From: Stenotrophomonas rhizophila
GTDB taxonomy: Bacteria > Pseudomonadota > Gammaproteobacteria > Xanthomonadales > Xanthomonadaceae
Direction: 5' to 3'
Assembly: GCF_003651185.1 (NCBI RefSeq)
Contig: NZ_RCDC01000004.1
Location: forward strand, 1,412,659-1,476,658
Length of the DNA: 64,000 nucleotides
Made by a program: the position numbers and the translations under genes. Each line of letters begins with the position of its first letter. Within the stretch, counting starts at the first letter, position 1. Positions 18,933 to 28,717 of the stretch are shown one piece after another. The notes beneath the pieces were generated by a model. That model saw only the letters and a program-made list of their open reading frames with translations, was not told where the DNA came from and did not search any database.

Positions 18933-19829
18933 TCACACCTTCTCGCCGAATGCCTTGGCCAGCGCCTTGTAGGCCTTCTTCTGCGCCTCATCGGTGGGCG
19001 CCGGCGCGATGATCTCCAGCTCCACGATCTGATCGCCATCCGGATTGCCCGGCAGCCCGCGGCCACGCAGGCGCAGCTTGCGGCCAGCATCGGACTCGGC
19101 CGGCACCTTCAGTTCCACCGCACCGCCCAGGGTCGGCACGCTGATGCTGGTACCCAGTGCGGCCTGCCACGGGGTCACCTGCAGGGTGTACAGAATGTTG
19201 CGGCCATCCACCTCGAACTGCGGGTGTTCGGCGTATTCCACTTCCAGCAGCAGGTTGCCGCCACCGGTACCCTGCCCGGTCAGCCGGATCACCTGGCCCG
19301 GACGGATGCCCTTGGGCACGCGCACATCCAGCTGCTTGCCGCCCACGTTGATGCGCAGGCTGTCGCCCTGATAGGCCGCTTCCAGCGGCACCGACAGCTT
19401 GGCGCGGGTATCGCGGGTCGGCTGCGGGCCCTGGCTGGCACCGCCGAAGCCACTGGCGCGGCCACCGCCACCGCCGCGCTGGCGCGCGAACAGGCTCTCG
19501 AAGAAATCGCTGAAGCCGCCGCCACCGGCGCCGCCCCCGAACACCTCTTCGAAGTCATAGCCCTGGCCACCGCCGTAGTTCGGCGGGGTATGGAACTCCT
19601 CGCCGGGCCGGTAGCCCTGCGCCTTGAGCTGGTCATAGGCCGCGCGCTTCTGCGGATCGCGCAGCGCCTCGTAAGCCTCGTTGACCGCCTTGAATTTGTC
19701 CTCGGCCCCGGCTTCCTTGCTCACATCCGGGTGGTACTTGCGCGCCAACCGGCGGTAAGCGGTCTTGATCTCAGCATCGCCCGCGGTGGGTTCCACCCCG
19801 AGCGTGGCGTAGTAATCCTTGAATTCCAT
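18933..19829 (-). CDS. cbpA: DnaJ-class co-chaperone CbpA
   Basis: A 298-residue type II J-domain protein. The J domain is at residues 5-70 with HPD at 33-35. A Gly/Phe-rich linker follows (about 85-140), then the two-part DnaJ C-terminal substrate-binding domain. There is no Cys-rich zinc finger, which separates it from DnaJ and fits CbpA. It stimulates DnaK ATPase and presents unfolded substrates. The MEFKDYYATLGV start is the family norm. It stands alone, divergent from the peroxiredoxin gene across a 250-nt spacer in which nothing else was recognised. Confidence 0.93.
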   Translation of the reverse strand: MEFKDYYATLGVEPTAGDAEIKTAYRRLARKYHPDVSKEAGAEDKFKAVNEAYEALRDPQKRAAYDQLKAQGYRPGEEFHTPPNYGGGQGYDFEEVFGGGAGGGGFSDFFESLFARQRGGGGGRASGFGGASQGPQPTRDTRAKLSVPLEAAYQGDSLRINVGGKQLDVRVPKGIRPGQVIRLTGQGTGGGNLLLEVEYAEHPQFEVDGRNILYTLQVTPWQAALGTSISVPTLGGAVELKVPAESDAGRKLRLRGRGLPGNPDGDQIVELEIIAPAPTDEAQKKAYKALAKAFGEKV

Positions 19830-20079
19830 CCAAACACCTCGACTAAGTTCGGCCACCCGCGTGGGCGGGCGCCGTCCGCGCAATTCTAGCCGCTGCGGAC
19901 CGGCCCACCGTGACGCCGGGCGCGAATGATCCTGCGCAATGCGGCCGACCTCCCGGACGGCTACGCTGCCCCCGTGGCCTGCCTTTCCCGCTACAGATGG
20001 GTCTGCACGGCTGCTTTTCAACGTGTTGACATGGCCATCCCATGCCCCTCACTACCCTGCCTGTGTCCAAGGAGTCCGC

Positions 20080-20562
20080 ATGACCATCCACGTTGGCGAC
20101 CGCATTCCCGAAGTCACCCTCAAGCGCATCCGCGAGGGCATGGAGACCATCGATACCCATGCCCTGTTCGATTCGCGCAAAGCGGTGCTGTTCGGCGTGC
20201 CCGGCGCATTCACCCCGACCTGCTCGGCCCGGCACCTGCCCGGCTACATCGAGCAGTTCCCCGAATTCCGCCACCGCGGGATCGAGGTGTTCTGCATGGC
20301 GGTCAACGATCCGTTCGTTATGAAGGCCTGGGGCGAGAGCCAGCAGGTGCCCGACGGCCTGCAGCTGCTGTCTGACGGCAATGGGGAGTTCACCCGTGCG
20401 CTCGGCCTGGAAATGGATGCCAGCAGCTCGGGCATGGGCATCCGCTCGCGCCGCTTCGCGCTGTACGTCGAAGACGGTGTCGTGCGCGAGACCTTCATCG
20501 AGGAACCCGGAAAATTCGACGTGTCTTCGGCGCAGTACGTGCTGGAGCATCTCCCCCGCTAG
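20080..20562 (+). CDS. Peroxiredoxin of the Prx5 type
   Basis: A 160-residue thiol peroxidase. The peroxidatic cysteine is Cys48 in the GAFTPTCSARHLPG motif, and a second cysteine, Cys72, lies in EVFCMAVNDPF, as in PrxV-type enzymes; whether it resolves the first is unknown. AAGGAG sits five bases before the ATG. It reduces hydrogen peroxide or organic peroxides, probably with a glutaredoxin or thioredoxin. The ferritin-like gene follows after 29 nt, which suggests a joint peroxide/iron protection operon. Confidence 0.92.
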   Translation: MTIHVGDRIPEVTLKRIREGMETIDTHALFDSRKAVLFGVPGAFTPTCSARHLPGYIEQFPEFRHRGIEVFCMAVNDPFVMKAWGESQQVPDGLQLLSDGNGEFTRALGLEMDASSSGMGIRSRRFALYVEDGVVRETFIEEPGKFDVSSAQYVLEHLPR

Positions 20563-20591
20563 ACCCACGCAACAGAGGAACCCGGCCAGCC

Positions 20592-21176
20592 ATGTCAAAG
20601 CCAGCCAAGAACACCCCCAACACCGCCCCGGACAACGCCCGCCCGCCGGGCATCAGCGACACCGCCACCCTGCGGGCCAAGGCCCGCAAGGACATCGAAG
20701 ACGGCGCCATCACCGACAGTTACAGCGCCGACCGCGACGCGGTGATCAAGCTGCTCAACGATGCGCTCGCCACCGAGTACGTGTGCGTGCTGCGCTACTA
20801 CCGCCATTACTTCATGGCCAAGGGCATGCTCGCCGATTCGATCAAGGCCGAGTTCCTGGAACACGCACAGCAGGAACAGGCGCACGCCGGCAAGCTGGCC
20901 GAACGCATCGTGCAGCTTGGCGGCGAGCCCGATCTCAACCCGGATACGCTCACTGCGCGCTCGCATGCCGAGTACAAGGAAGGCAGCGACCTGCGCGACA
21001 TGGTCCGCGAGAACCTGATTGCCGAGCGCATTGCGATCGACAGCTACCGCGAGATGATCAACTTCGTGGGCGACAAGGACACCACGACCAAGCGCATCCT
21101 CGAAGAGATCCTGGCGCAGGAAGAAGAACACGCCGACGAATTCGCCGACCTGCTGGACGGCTGGATCGGGGAGTAA
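20592..21176 (+). CDS. Ferritin-like domain protein (bacterioferritin type)
   Basis: A 194-residue protein with a 40-residue polar N-terminal extension rich in Lys, Pro and Asn, then a four-helix ferritin-like bundle. Putative di-iron ligands are in ATEYVCVLRYY, EFLEHAQQEQAH, ENLIAERIAID and EEILAQEEEHADEF. It is expected to bind and oxidise iron; cage assembly cannot be judged. It is the second gene after the peroxiredoxin, and a perfect repeat hairpin follows its stop. Confidence 0.85.
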   Translation: MSKPAKNTPNTAPDNARPPGISDTATLRAKARKDIEDGAITDSYSADRDAVIKLLNDALATEYVCVLRYYRHYFMAKGMLADSIKAEFLEHAQQEQAHAGKLAERIVQLGGEPDLNPDTLTARSHAEYKEGSDLRDMVRENLIAERIAIDSYREMINFVGDKDTTTKRILEEILAQEEEHADEFADLLDGWIGE

Positions 21177-21184
21177 TGTTGGAC

Positions 21185-21213
21185 GGCAGTGCCGGCCCGT
21201 GGCCGGCACTGCC
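21185..21213. repeat. SMAG/REP-like palindrome acting as a likely transcript end
   Basis: A 13-bp perfect stem GGCAGTGCCGGCC with loop CGT lies between the convergent ferritin-like gene and pbpC. It has no T tract. It is related to the GTAGTGCCGGCC repeat family but with GCAG in place of GTAG. Confidence 0.75.
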
Positions 21214-21233
21214 AGACCCTGCGCACCGCATGA

Positions 21234-23609
21234 TCAGCGCAGGATCCGGAACCGCACCTGCGTCCACGCGCCATCGGCGGCCAATGCCGTCAATGTGTGC
21301 TCGCCCACTTCATCGAAATCACGCTGGAACAGTCGCGCCCCTTCGGTGCGGGCAATCCAGCGGTCATCCAGCAGCCAATCCACTGTTGTTTCGTTGCCCA
21401 GTGCACGCAGTTGCAGGCGCACGCCGCGCTCGGCATTCGGGGCGCGTGCGAGGGTGGCGCGGTCGTTGAGCCCCTCGATATGCAGCGTCCCGCCGCTCTC
21501 GCGGCCGTCGGCGCTGCAATCGGGTGACAGTGCCGGCAGCTGTGAGGCCTGACGCTGCGCCTGCGGCAGCCACGGCGACAACAGCGCCGGCCAGCGTGCG
21601 ATCTCACGCGGCTCCGCCGCATGCGGCCGGCTGCACTCCGGCGACAGCCGCAGCCCCGTGCGAGCATCCACCTGGAACCGCTGCAGACCCGGCTGCCACA
21701 GCCGCGCCTCGCGTTCGGCGAAGGTCGGTGGCACGACCCCGTCCAGCACGAAGGCCGGCATCCGGCGTTGGCACAGCGGTGGCGCCGTCTGTTCGGCCAA
21801 GCCGCCGGTCGGCCAGCAGATATCGGCCTGCGCCACGCTCGCCGGCATCGGCGCTACACTGGCATCGCCGGCTTGGCGCGGCAGGCTGTCGATCACTTCG
21901 AACATCAGCGGCAGGGCCGTCACCGCGCCGTACTGCCCGGGCAGCGGCGTGCCGTCCGGACGCCCTACCCAGACGCCCACCGTGTAATGCCGCGTGGTGC
22001 CGATCGCCCAGGCATCGCGATAGCCGTAACTGGTGCCGGTCTTCCAGGCAACACGCGGGCGGCCGGTGACATCGAAGGTGCCGGTGCCGTAGCCCGGGCG
22101 GGGATTGGACTCGAGCATCTCGCGGGTGATCCACGCCGCGCCGGGGGACATCAGGCGCCGTTCGATCACCGCATCCTCGGCGGTGTAACGCACCCGCCCC
22201 GCGATGCCGTTGCGGTTGAACGCGGCGAAGGTGCCGACCAGATCCTCCAGCCGCGCGCCGGTGCCGCCGAGAATCAGCGAGAGATTGGGCGCACTGCCAT
22301 GCGGAAAGCGCAGGTTGATGCCGGCATGCGACAGGCGTGCGGCAAAACGCGCCGAGCCGACCCGATCCAGCAGGTCCACCGCCGGCACGTTGAGCGACAA
22401 CCGCAGGGCCGTGGCGGCACTGACCGGCCCGTTGAAGGCCGCATCGAAGTTGCCCGGCCGGTACCCGCCGAAGCTCTGTGGCGCATCCACCATCAGGCTT
22501 TCCGAATGGATCAGGCCATCATCCAGCGCCATGCCATACAGGAACGGTTTGAGCGTGGAACCCGGTGAGCGCCACGCCTGCACCATGTCCACATGGCCGA
22601 GCCGCTGCTTGTCGCCGAACGCTACCGAACCGACGTAGGCGCGTGCCTCCAGCGTGCGGTTGTCCACCACCAGCAACGCCGCCGAGGTGCGCTCGGGCAG
22701 CTGCGAAAAGTAGGACGACACACGCTCTTCCAGCGTGCGCTGCAGGCCGATATCCAGCGTGCTCTCGATCCGCGCCGCCCGCGACTGGGCCGAGCGCAGG
22801 CGCTGGGCGAGCAGCGCCGCATGCAGCGGGGGCTGCAGGGCGCGGGTGACCACCGGTTCGATGCGCGCATCGTCGACCTCCTCGCGTGACCACACACCGA
22901 GTGACACCATGCGTTCGAGCACCTTGTCACGCGCCCGCTGTGCCGCCTCCGGATGACGGTCCGGACGCAACCGGCTGGGCGACTGCGGCAGCACCGCCAG
23001 CAACGCGGCCTCGGCATGCGACAACTGCGAGGCCGGCTTGCCCAGATAGGCCCAGCTCGCCGCCTCCACACCTTCGATGGTGCCGCCATAGGGCGCGCGT
23101 TCCAGATACAGCGCCAGGATCTGCGCCTTGCTCAGGTGCAGTTCCAGCTGCACCGCGCGCAGCAGCTGCTTGGCTTTGCCCCACGGCGTGCGCGTATGCG
23201 GATCGAGGATCCGCGCCACCTGCATGGTCAGCGTTGAACCGCCGGAGACGATCCGCTGCGCGAACAGCCATTGCTTGCCGGCGCGCAGCAGGCCCCACGG
23301 GTTGATGCCGGGATGCCGCCAGAACCAGCGGTCTTCGTAGTTCAGCAGGGCCTGCAGATACAGCGGCGAGACGCTGTCGGCCGAGGCCGGGTAGCGCCAC
23401 ACCCCGTCGGCATCGGCGAAGGCGCGCAGTGGCGTGCCATCGCGCGCCACCACCAGGGTGCTGGTGTCGCGCTGCCTGGGCAGCGGTGGCGGGAACGCGA
23501 GGTCCAGCGCCAGCAGCAACGCGAGCACCGCGGCCGTGCCCCATCGCAGGTACGGCAGCACGCCGCGCAGCACCGACGCCCACCACCGCTTGGAGAAAAG
23601 AGACGTCAT
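21234..23609 (-). CDS. pbpC: Penicillin-binding protein 1C
   Basis: A 791-residue bifunctional peptidoglycan synthase. One membrane anchor lies near residues 18-42. The GT51 glycosyltransferase domain has the catalytic Glu in NYEDRWFWRHPG and the SGGSTLTMQVAR motif. The transpeptidase domain has SPGSTLKP (active Ser), SLN in LRLSLNVPA and KTGTSYGYRD. The C-terminus carries the BiPBP_C domain typical of PBP1C. The stop of the alpha-2-macroglobulin gene is 53 nt upstream on the same strand. The same gene pair occurs in E. coli (yfhM-pbpC), suggesting repair of the wall together with trapping of invading proteases. Confidence 0.96.
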   Translation of the reverse strand: MTSLFSKRWWASVLRGVLPYLRWGTAAVLALLLALDLAFPPPLPRQRDTSTLVVARDGTPLRAFADADGVWRYPASADSVSPLYLQALLNYEDRWFWRHPGINPWGLLRAGKQWLFAQRIVSGGSTLTMQVARILDPHTRTPWGKAKQLLRAVQLELHLSKAQILALYLERAPYGGTIEGVEAASWAYLGKPASQLSHAEAALLAVLPQSPSRLRPDRHPEAAQRARDKVLERMVSLGVWSREEVDDARIEPVVTRALQPPLHAALLAQRLRSAQSRAARIESTLDIGLQRTLEERVSSYFSQLPERTSAALLVVDNRTLEARAYVGSVAFGDKQRLGHVDMVQAWRSPGSTLKPFLYGMALDDGLIHSESLMVDAPQSFGGYRPGNFDAAFNGPVSAATALRLSLNVPAVDLLDRVGSARFAARLSHAGINLRFPHGSAPNLSLILGGTGARLEDLVGTFAAFNRNGIAGRVRYTAEDAVIERRLMSPGAAWITREMLESNPRPGYGTGTFDVTGRPRVAWKTGTSYGYRDAWAIGTTRHYTVGVWVGRPDGTPLPGQYGAVTALPLMFEVIDSLPRQAGDASVAPMPASVAQADICWPTGGLAEQTAPPLCQRRMPAFVLDGVVPPTFAEREARLWQPGLQRFQVDARTGLRLSPECSRPHAAEPREIARWPALLSPWLPQAQRQASQLPALSPDCSADGRESGGTLHIEGLNDRATLARAPNAERGVRLQLRALGNETTVDWLLDDRWIARTEGARLFQRDFDEVGEHTLTALAADGAWTQVRFRILR

Positions 23610-23662
23610 GTCGATTCAGCAGCAAGGCAGGCGGGCCGTCACCGGGACGGCCCGCCCTGCGA

Positions 23663-26600
23663 TCAGGGCTGCACCACGGTCAGCGACGCCGGGAGGCTGC
23701 GCCCCACCCCGCGCAGGTCGGGACGGTACATGTCCTCCACCAGCGGCGGCGGCACGCGATACGTACCCGGCGTGACCGCACGCACCAGATAGAACACCTT
23801 GGCAGTGCTGCCACGCGAGAGTTTCAGCGCGGCCACGTAGCGGTCGTCGCGGAACTCCTCGTGCTTGATGTTGGCCGCATCGCCACGATCGTTGACGCTC
23901 AACCCGTCGACCACCACATCGGCCCACTGCTTGGCATCGCCGAGGTTGAAGTTCTCGATCTCCAGCCCGGCCGGCAGCAGATCGGTCAGCAGCGCATCGG
24001 GCATGTCCACGTTCGGGGTGACGCTGACCCGCACGATCAGGGCCTCGCCTTCCTTCAGCGGACGCGGCGTCCACGGCTTGCCATCAGTGGTGTACCAGCT
24101 GCGCTCCACGCCCAGCGTTCGGCTGTCCGGTTCCGGCGGGTTGCGCGGAATGCCGGCCACTTCCAGGCTGGCGAACATCGGCGGCTCCCCCTGCGGGGTG
24201 AAGCGCACACCCTTGGCCAGCGCGGCGTAGTCGAAGCTGCGGCCGAACATGCGCCGTGCCGGGATGCTCTCGCTCTCGCCACCCACCACCAGTTCGCCGG
24301 AGACCAGTTTCTTCTGGTTGGCCGACAACGCCTTGCCCATGCGGGCCAGCGCCACCTGCTCCTGGGTGCTCAGCCACATCCAGCCACTGTTGCGGCGGGC
24401 ATCCAGCGCGCGGCCGAGATCGACCGCGCGTGCATCGTAGGCGGGCTTGGACAACTTGCGCTCGTGCAGCAGCGCGATCATCAGCGCGTCGTCGCGCACC
24501 GCGCTGCCGTAATCGCCGAAGTACGCCGGCCGGTCACTGCCTGTCTTGGCGAAGCCGGCGGCAATGGCCGCATCGCCGCGCTTGTGATCGCCCTGCAGGG
24601 ACAGTGCGATGCCCAGGTGCACCAGCGACAGGCCGGTCAGCGACTTGCTGCGCTCGTTGTCGTACAGCGCACGCAGGGTACCCAGTGGCGCGCGGTTGAC
24701 GCGCGCCAGCACGTAGCCCGAATAGGCCTGGTTGGCGAACTTCAGGTTCTCGCGGCGGTCCTCGCCATAGAACTGGTTGCCGCCGGAGAGCAGATCTTCG
24801 CTCAGACGGTTCAGCGCCTTCTGCAGCACGTTGTCCGGTACCGCGAAGCCGGCGTCCTTGGCGTCGAGCAGGAACTCGGCGATGTACGGCGTCAGCCACG
24901 GATTGATGTAGCCGTCGTCGCCCCACATCGAGAAGTTGCCGTTGGCCACCTGCATCGAGGCCAGGCGGCCGAAGGCACCTTCCATGCGCTCGCGGCGGGT
25001 CTTGGCATCCAGCCCGTCCGCACCGAGCATGGCCGAGGTCGCCTCATCCAGCATCAGCGCGGCGTAGCCCTTGCTGGTGGTCTGCTCGGCGCAGCCATAC
25101 GGATAGTTGAGTGCACCGTTCAAGGCACTGGCGAACGGAATCGGCGGCAGCGCGCTGACCAGCATGCGTGCGGTCACCGAGTCGTTCATCAGGCCATCGG
25201 CCAGGCCGGCTTCCATCGTGACGGCGGCCAGCGGATCCAGCGTGCGGGTCTGCGCGCGCAGCACCTGCGGCCACGCCGCGCGCACCGGCAGGTCATAGCG
25301 GCGATCAACCTTGAAGCCGTTGCCATCCACGCGCACGCGCACCTTGGCCACGGTATAGCCCTCGCGCGCGGTCAGCGGGAAGCTCAGCGTGCTCTTCGCA
25401 TCGGCGTTGAGCTTGAGCGTGCGGCTGGACTCGCCCAGAGTCAGCGGGCCGATGCCATCCACCTGCACCTTGAACTCGCCCGGCGTGCCGGTGAAGTTCT
25501 GCACGTCCAGGGTGACTGTACTGGTATCCCCGGGCGCCATCACGCGCGGCATGCTGGCTTCGGCCAGGATCGGCGCGCGCACCACGGTTTCCACGTCGCG
25601 CTTGCCGTACTGGTCGTCGGCATAGACCAATGCCGACACGCGCAGCGTGCCGTTGAAATCCGGCACCTTCAGCGCGATCCGCGCGATGCCCTTGGCATCG
25701 AGCTTCACCGGGCCGGAGAACAGGTCCACGGTCTGCACGCGCGCGGTCGGGCGCTTGGCCTGCGGCATCGCCGCCAGTGCCATGTCGCCACCGAACTTCA
25801 GCTTGCCGCTGCTGCCGTCGAAGCTCTCGATCACGCGGCTGTAGATGTCATACGCATCCACACCCAGGCGACGCTGCGCGAAGAAGTGGCCAGCGGCATC
25901 GGGCACCGGGAAGCGGGTGATATTGAGGATGCCCACATCCACGGCCGAGACGGTCACATGCGCGACCTTGCCGGCCAGCTGCGGGGCACTCACGGTGACC
26001 GGCAGCGTCTGCTCCGGGCGCATCTGCTTGGGCGCCACCAGGCCGACCGCGATCTGCCGCGCCTTGCGGTCCATCGGCACATGCACCACGCCGACCGCAC
26101 GGGCCGGGGTGATCTTGCTCGGGGCACTGCCGCCACGGAACACCAGCGCGGTGATGTAGACGTCGTGACGTTCCCATTCGGCGGTGACCGGAATGTCGTA
26201 GGTGCTGCCCGGCTTGGCGTCGATATCCTGGACGTAGAGCATCTTGTCGCTCTCGACCATCAGCACACCCTTGCCGGCATGCGGCGGGGTCACGGTGACG
26301 CGCACCGTGTCGCCGGCCTTGTAGCCGGTCTTGTCCAATGCCAGCTTGACCTTGTCCGGGCGCGCATCCAGGCCGCGGTTGTCGTCGTTCCAGCTCCAGC
26401 CGGCGTTGAACGGATAGCGGCTGGTCAGCCCGGTGGCCGGATCGAACACGTCCAGCCGGTACTCGCCCCACTCCACCGGGACATCAACGCCGACCGCCGC
26501 ACTGCCGGCATCGACGGTGCGGGTGTCCTTGTTCTCGAAGCGGCGGGTGAAGTCGTAATCCCAGCGGTTGTCGTTGAAGGTCCAGTGGTAATCGCGCAGC

Positions 26601-28582
26601 TCGCGCACCAGCGTGACCTTCAGGCCCTTGGCCGGCTGCGGCTTGCCCGCCGCGTCCACGCGCATCAGTTCGAAGCGCGCGTTGCTGTTGGCATCCGCGC
26701 CGTCCTTGGGATCGAACAGCGGGCGCACACCGACCAGCGCCGCGGCCGGCCACATCACCCGCTTCAGCGTGCGGGTCACGGTGCGGCCACCGGTTTCATA
26801 CACGCTGCCGGAGAGCACCACGGCGATCGGTGCGGTTGGCTTGACCTCGGCCGGCAACTCCACGTCCTGGCGAAGTTTGCCGTCGGCCGGGAACTCGGTA
26901 TCGATGACGTCGCGCGCCTCGCGCGGCAGTGCGGTGGTCGGGTCGCCGAAGAAGTAGCCCGGCAGCGACTCGACCGGCGACTGCTCAGCCGCTACGGCCA
27001 ATCGCGCGGTGAAGCGGTTGCCGTCGGCCGGCGCACCGTACAGATACGCCGCATCGGCCTGCAGCTTGAGCGGCTCGCCCGGCTTGAGCGTCTTCTGCGC
27101 GCTGTCCAGGTCCAGCTTCATGCGCTCGGGCAGGAACTCCTCGATGCGCAGGGTCATGCCCTGGATCGCTTCTTTGCTGGCCGGGTTGGTGCGGAACTCC
27201 ACCTGCCAGCGCCCGGTCGGGGCCTCGGCCGGGATCAGCTGCTCGAAGCTGAAGTAGCCCTGCTCGCCGGGGGTCAGGCGGGTCTCGCGGAAGGTCTTGC
27301 CGTCCGGCTGCTTCAGGCGCAGGAAGACGGGCTGTGGCTTCACCGGCTTGCCGTCGTTGTCGCGCAGCAGGGCCGAGATGCGCACGGTCTCGCCGGGGCG
27401 GTACAGGTCGCGACCCGACCAGGTGAACACGTCGAACCAGGCGTTGTCGCGGCCGGCCACGGCGAACTCGCTCAGGTCCAGCGCGGGCTGGTTGAACGGC
27501 AGCATCGAGGTATCGCCGCCACTGCTGGCGATCAGCACATGGCTGGCATCGAGGGTGTAATTGAGCAGCGCATTGCCGTTGCCATCGGTCGCCCCCTTGA
27601 GCACCACCTCACCCTTGCCATCCAGGATGCGCAGCTCGATCTTCTTCAGCGACGCCCCGCTCTGCAGCGAGGCGGTGTGCACGAACAGCGTGTCCTTGTA
27701 GGCACGCGTGTGCAGGCCGATGTCGCTGACGGTGAAGAAGGCAGTGTCGTACTCGCCTTCGAACGAGCCGCTGCGTTTCATCACCGCGAAATACAGACCG
27801 GGCTGCTGCAGCTCCTTGATGTCCTGCGTGGGCAGGTAGGTGAGCACGCGCTCGTTCTGCTTGCCGCCGATCACGAAGCGGTTGACGTACACCGGCTCGG
27901 CCAGCTGCGACATCGGCGTCTTGTCGCCGTACTCGCTCTCCAGCTCCCAGCTGCCGCGGCGGCCACCGCGCTGGTACTGGCTGAAGAAGGCAGGCAGTTC
28001 CTTCTCGCGCACGCGCAGGAACTCCACGTCCACTTCCGGCACGTTGACCGACACCACCGGCAGGCCACGGCTGTCCTTGGCCGGCAGCACGCTGCCCTGG
28101 GAGGCGAACCCGGCCACCGGCTTGAGCTCGCCGGTGAAGACCTTCTGGCGCAGCTCCTTGCCGATCCGGCTGCCATCGGCGGCGAGCAGGTCGGGCGAGA
28201 CGATCAGCGAATATTCCTTGGCCGCCTCCACGAACGGATAGCGCAGGGTCTTGCCGTCATCGGACAGCGACCAGCTGCTGTCCTCGGTGCCGACCTTCTC
28301 GGCAAAGCGGACCAGCGCGTCGAAATCCTGGGTGCCGACCAGCGGGCGCGAGAACTCCAGCGCCAGCGACAGGCCATCGCTCTTCTGATCCGGGTAGGCC
28401 CGGACCAGGGTGAACTCGGTGACGGCCTCGGCCTTGGCCGCGATCGGTGCGCCGGATGGGGCGGGCAGCTGGCCGCTGTCGTTGCGCTTGCAGCCCCCGA
28501 CGCCGATGGCCAGGCCGGCGACCAGCGCCAGGCCCGCGATTCCCTTCCAGCTCCACTGCCCGAACCGACTGCGGCTAGCCAT
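23663..28582 (-). CDS. yfhM: Bacterial alpha-2-macroglobulin, lipoprotein
   Basis: A 1639-residue periplasmic protease trap. The N-terminus is a lipoprotein signal with lipobox GVGGC and acylated Cys31. The body is a long series of macroglobulin-like beta domains, followed by the thioester domain with the GCAEQ motif (Cys1164 to Gln1167) and a helical barrel. The intact Cys-Gln pair means covalent trapping of proteases is expected. The family usually pairs with PBP1C, as here; both probably come from one transcript. The start Met is followed by a basic stretch, fitting an export signal. Confidence 0.95.
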   Translation of the reverse strand: MASRSRFGQWSWKGIAGLALVAGLAIGVGGCKRNDSGQLPAPSGAPIAAKAEAVTEFTLVRAYPDQKSDGLSLALEFSRPLVGTQDFDALVRFAEKVGTEDSSWSLSDDGKTLRYPFVEAAKEYSLIVSPDLLAADGSRIGKELRQKVFTGELKPVAGFASQGSVLPAKDSRGLPVVSVNVPEVDVEFLRVREKELPAFFSQYQRGGRRGSWELESEYGDKTPMSQLAEPVYVNRFVIGGKQNERVLTYLPTQDIKELQQPGLYFAVMKRSGSFEGEYDTAFFTVSDIGLHTRAYKDTLFVHTASLQSGASLKKIELRILDGKGEVVLKGATDGNGNALLNYTLDASHVLIASSGGDTSMLPFNQPALDLSEFAVAGRDNAWFDVFTWSGRDLYRPGETVRISALLRDNDGKPVKPQPVFLRLKQPDGKTFRETRLTPGEQGYFSFEQLIPAEAPTGRWQVEFRTNPASKEAIQGMTLRIEEFLPERMKLDLDSAQKTLKPGEPLKLQADAAYLYGAPADGNRFTARLAVAAEQSPVESLPGYFFGDPTTALPREARDVIDTEFPADGKLRQDVELPAEVKPTAPIAVVLSGSVYETGGRTVTRTLKRVMWPAAALVGVRPLFDPKDGADANSNARFELMRVDAAGKPQPAKGLKVTLVRELRDYHWTFNDNRWDYDFTRRFENKDTRTVDAGSAAVGVDVPVEWGEYRLDVFDPATGLTSRYPFNAGWSWNDDNRGLDARPDKVKLALDKTGYKAGDTVRVTVTPPHAGKGVLMVESDKMLYVQDIDAKPGSTYDIPVTAEWERHDVYITALVFRGGSAPSKITPARAVGVVHVPMDRKARQIAVGLVAPKQMRPEQTLPVTVSAPQLAGKVAHVTVSAVDVGILNITRFPVPDAAGHFFAQRRLGVDAYDIYSRVIESFDGSSGKLKFGGDMALAAMPQAKRPTARVQTVDLFSGPVKLDAKGIARIALKVPDFNGTLRVSALVYADDQYGKRDVETVVRAPILAEASMPRVMAPGDTSTVTLDVQNFTGTPGEFKVQVDGIGPLTLGESSRTLKLNADAKSTLSFPLTAREGYTVAKVRVRVDGNGFKVDRRYDLPVRAAWPQVLRAQTRTLDPLAAVTMEAGLADGLMNDSVTARMLVSALPPIPFASALNGALNYPYGCAEQTTSKGYAALMLDEATSAMLGADGLDAKTRRERMEGAFGRLASMQVANGNFSMWGDDGYINPWLTPYIAEFLLDAKDAGFAVPDNVLQKALNRLSEDLLSGGNQFYGEDRRENLKFANQAYSGYVLARVNRAPLGTLRALYDNERSKSLTGLSLVHLGIALSLQGDHKRGDAAIAAGFAKTGSDRPAYFGDYGSAVRDDALMIALLHERKLSKPAYDARAVDLGRALDARRNSGWMWLSTQEQVALARMGKALSANQKKLVSGELVVGGESESIPARRMFGRSFDYAALAKGVRFTPQGEPPMFASLEVAGIPRNPPEPDSRTLGVERSWYTTDGKPWTPRPLKEGEALIVRVSVTPNVDMPDALLTDLLPAGLEIENFNLGDAKQWADVVVDGLSVNDRGDAANIKHEEFRDDRYVAALKLSRGSTAKVFYLVRAVTPGTYRVPPPLVEDMYRPDLRGVGRSLPASLTVVQP

Positions 28583-28693
28583 GACGTCACTCCTTGAACA
28601 AGGCGGCCAGTATACGGGCCGTCCCCGCTCGTTCGCGGGCGACCCCGGGCGATCCGGGCGTCATGGGTGGCCGGCAGGGCCACCGCCAAGGAC

Positions 28694-28717
28694 AGCCGAC
28701 CAACGGTCGGCTCTACC
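28694..28717. repeat. SMAG/REP-like palindrome overlapping the prpD stop
   Basis: An AGCCGACC-AAC-GGTCGGCT palindrome is followed by CTAC, the complement of GTAG. On the minus strand the TAG of this GTAG is the prpD stop codon (28715-28713). Confidence 0.8.

Noticed and set aside
23429..28597. 1722-codon open frame opposite the alpha-2-macroglobulin gene
   Set aside because: It lies antisense to a protein with clear lipobox and thioester motifs; the antisense translation is His/Arg/Gln-rich without any recognisable domain, the usual shadow of high-GC coding DNA.
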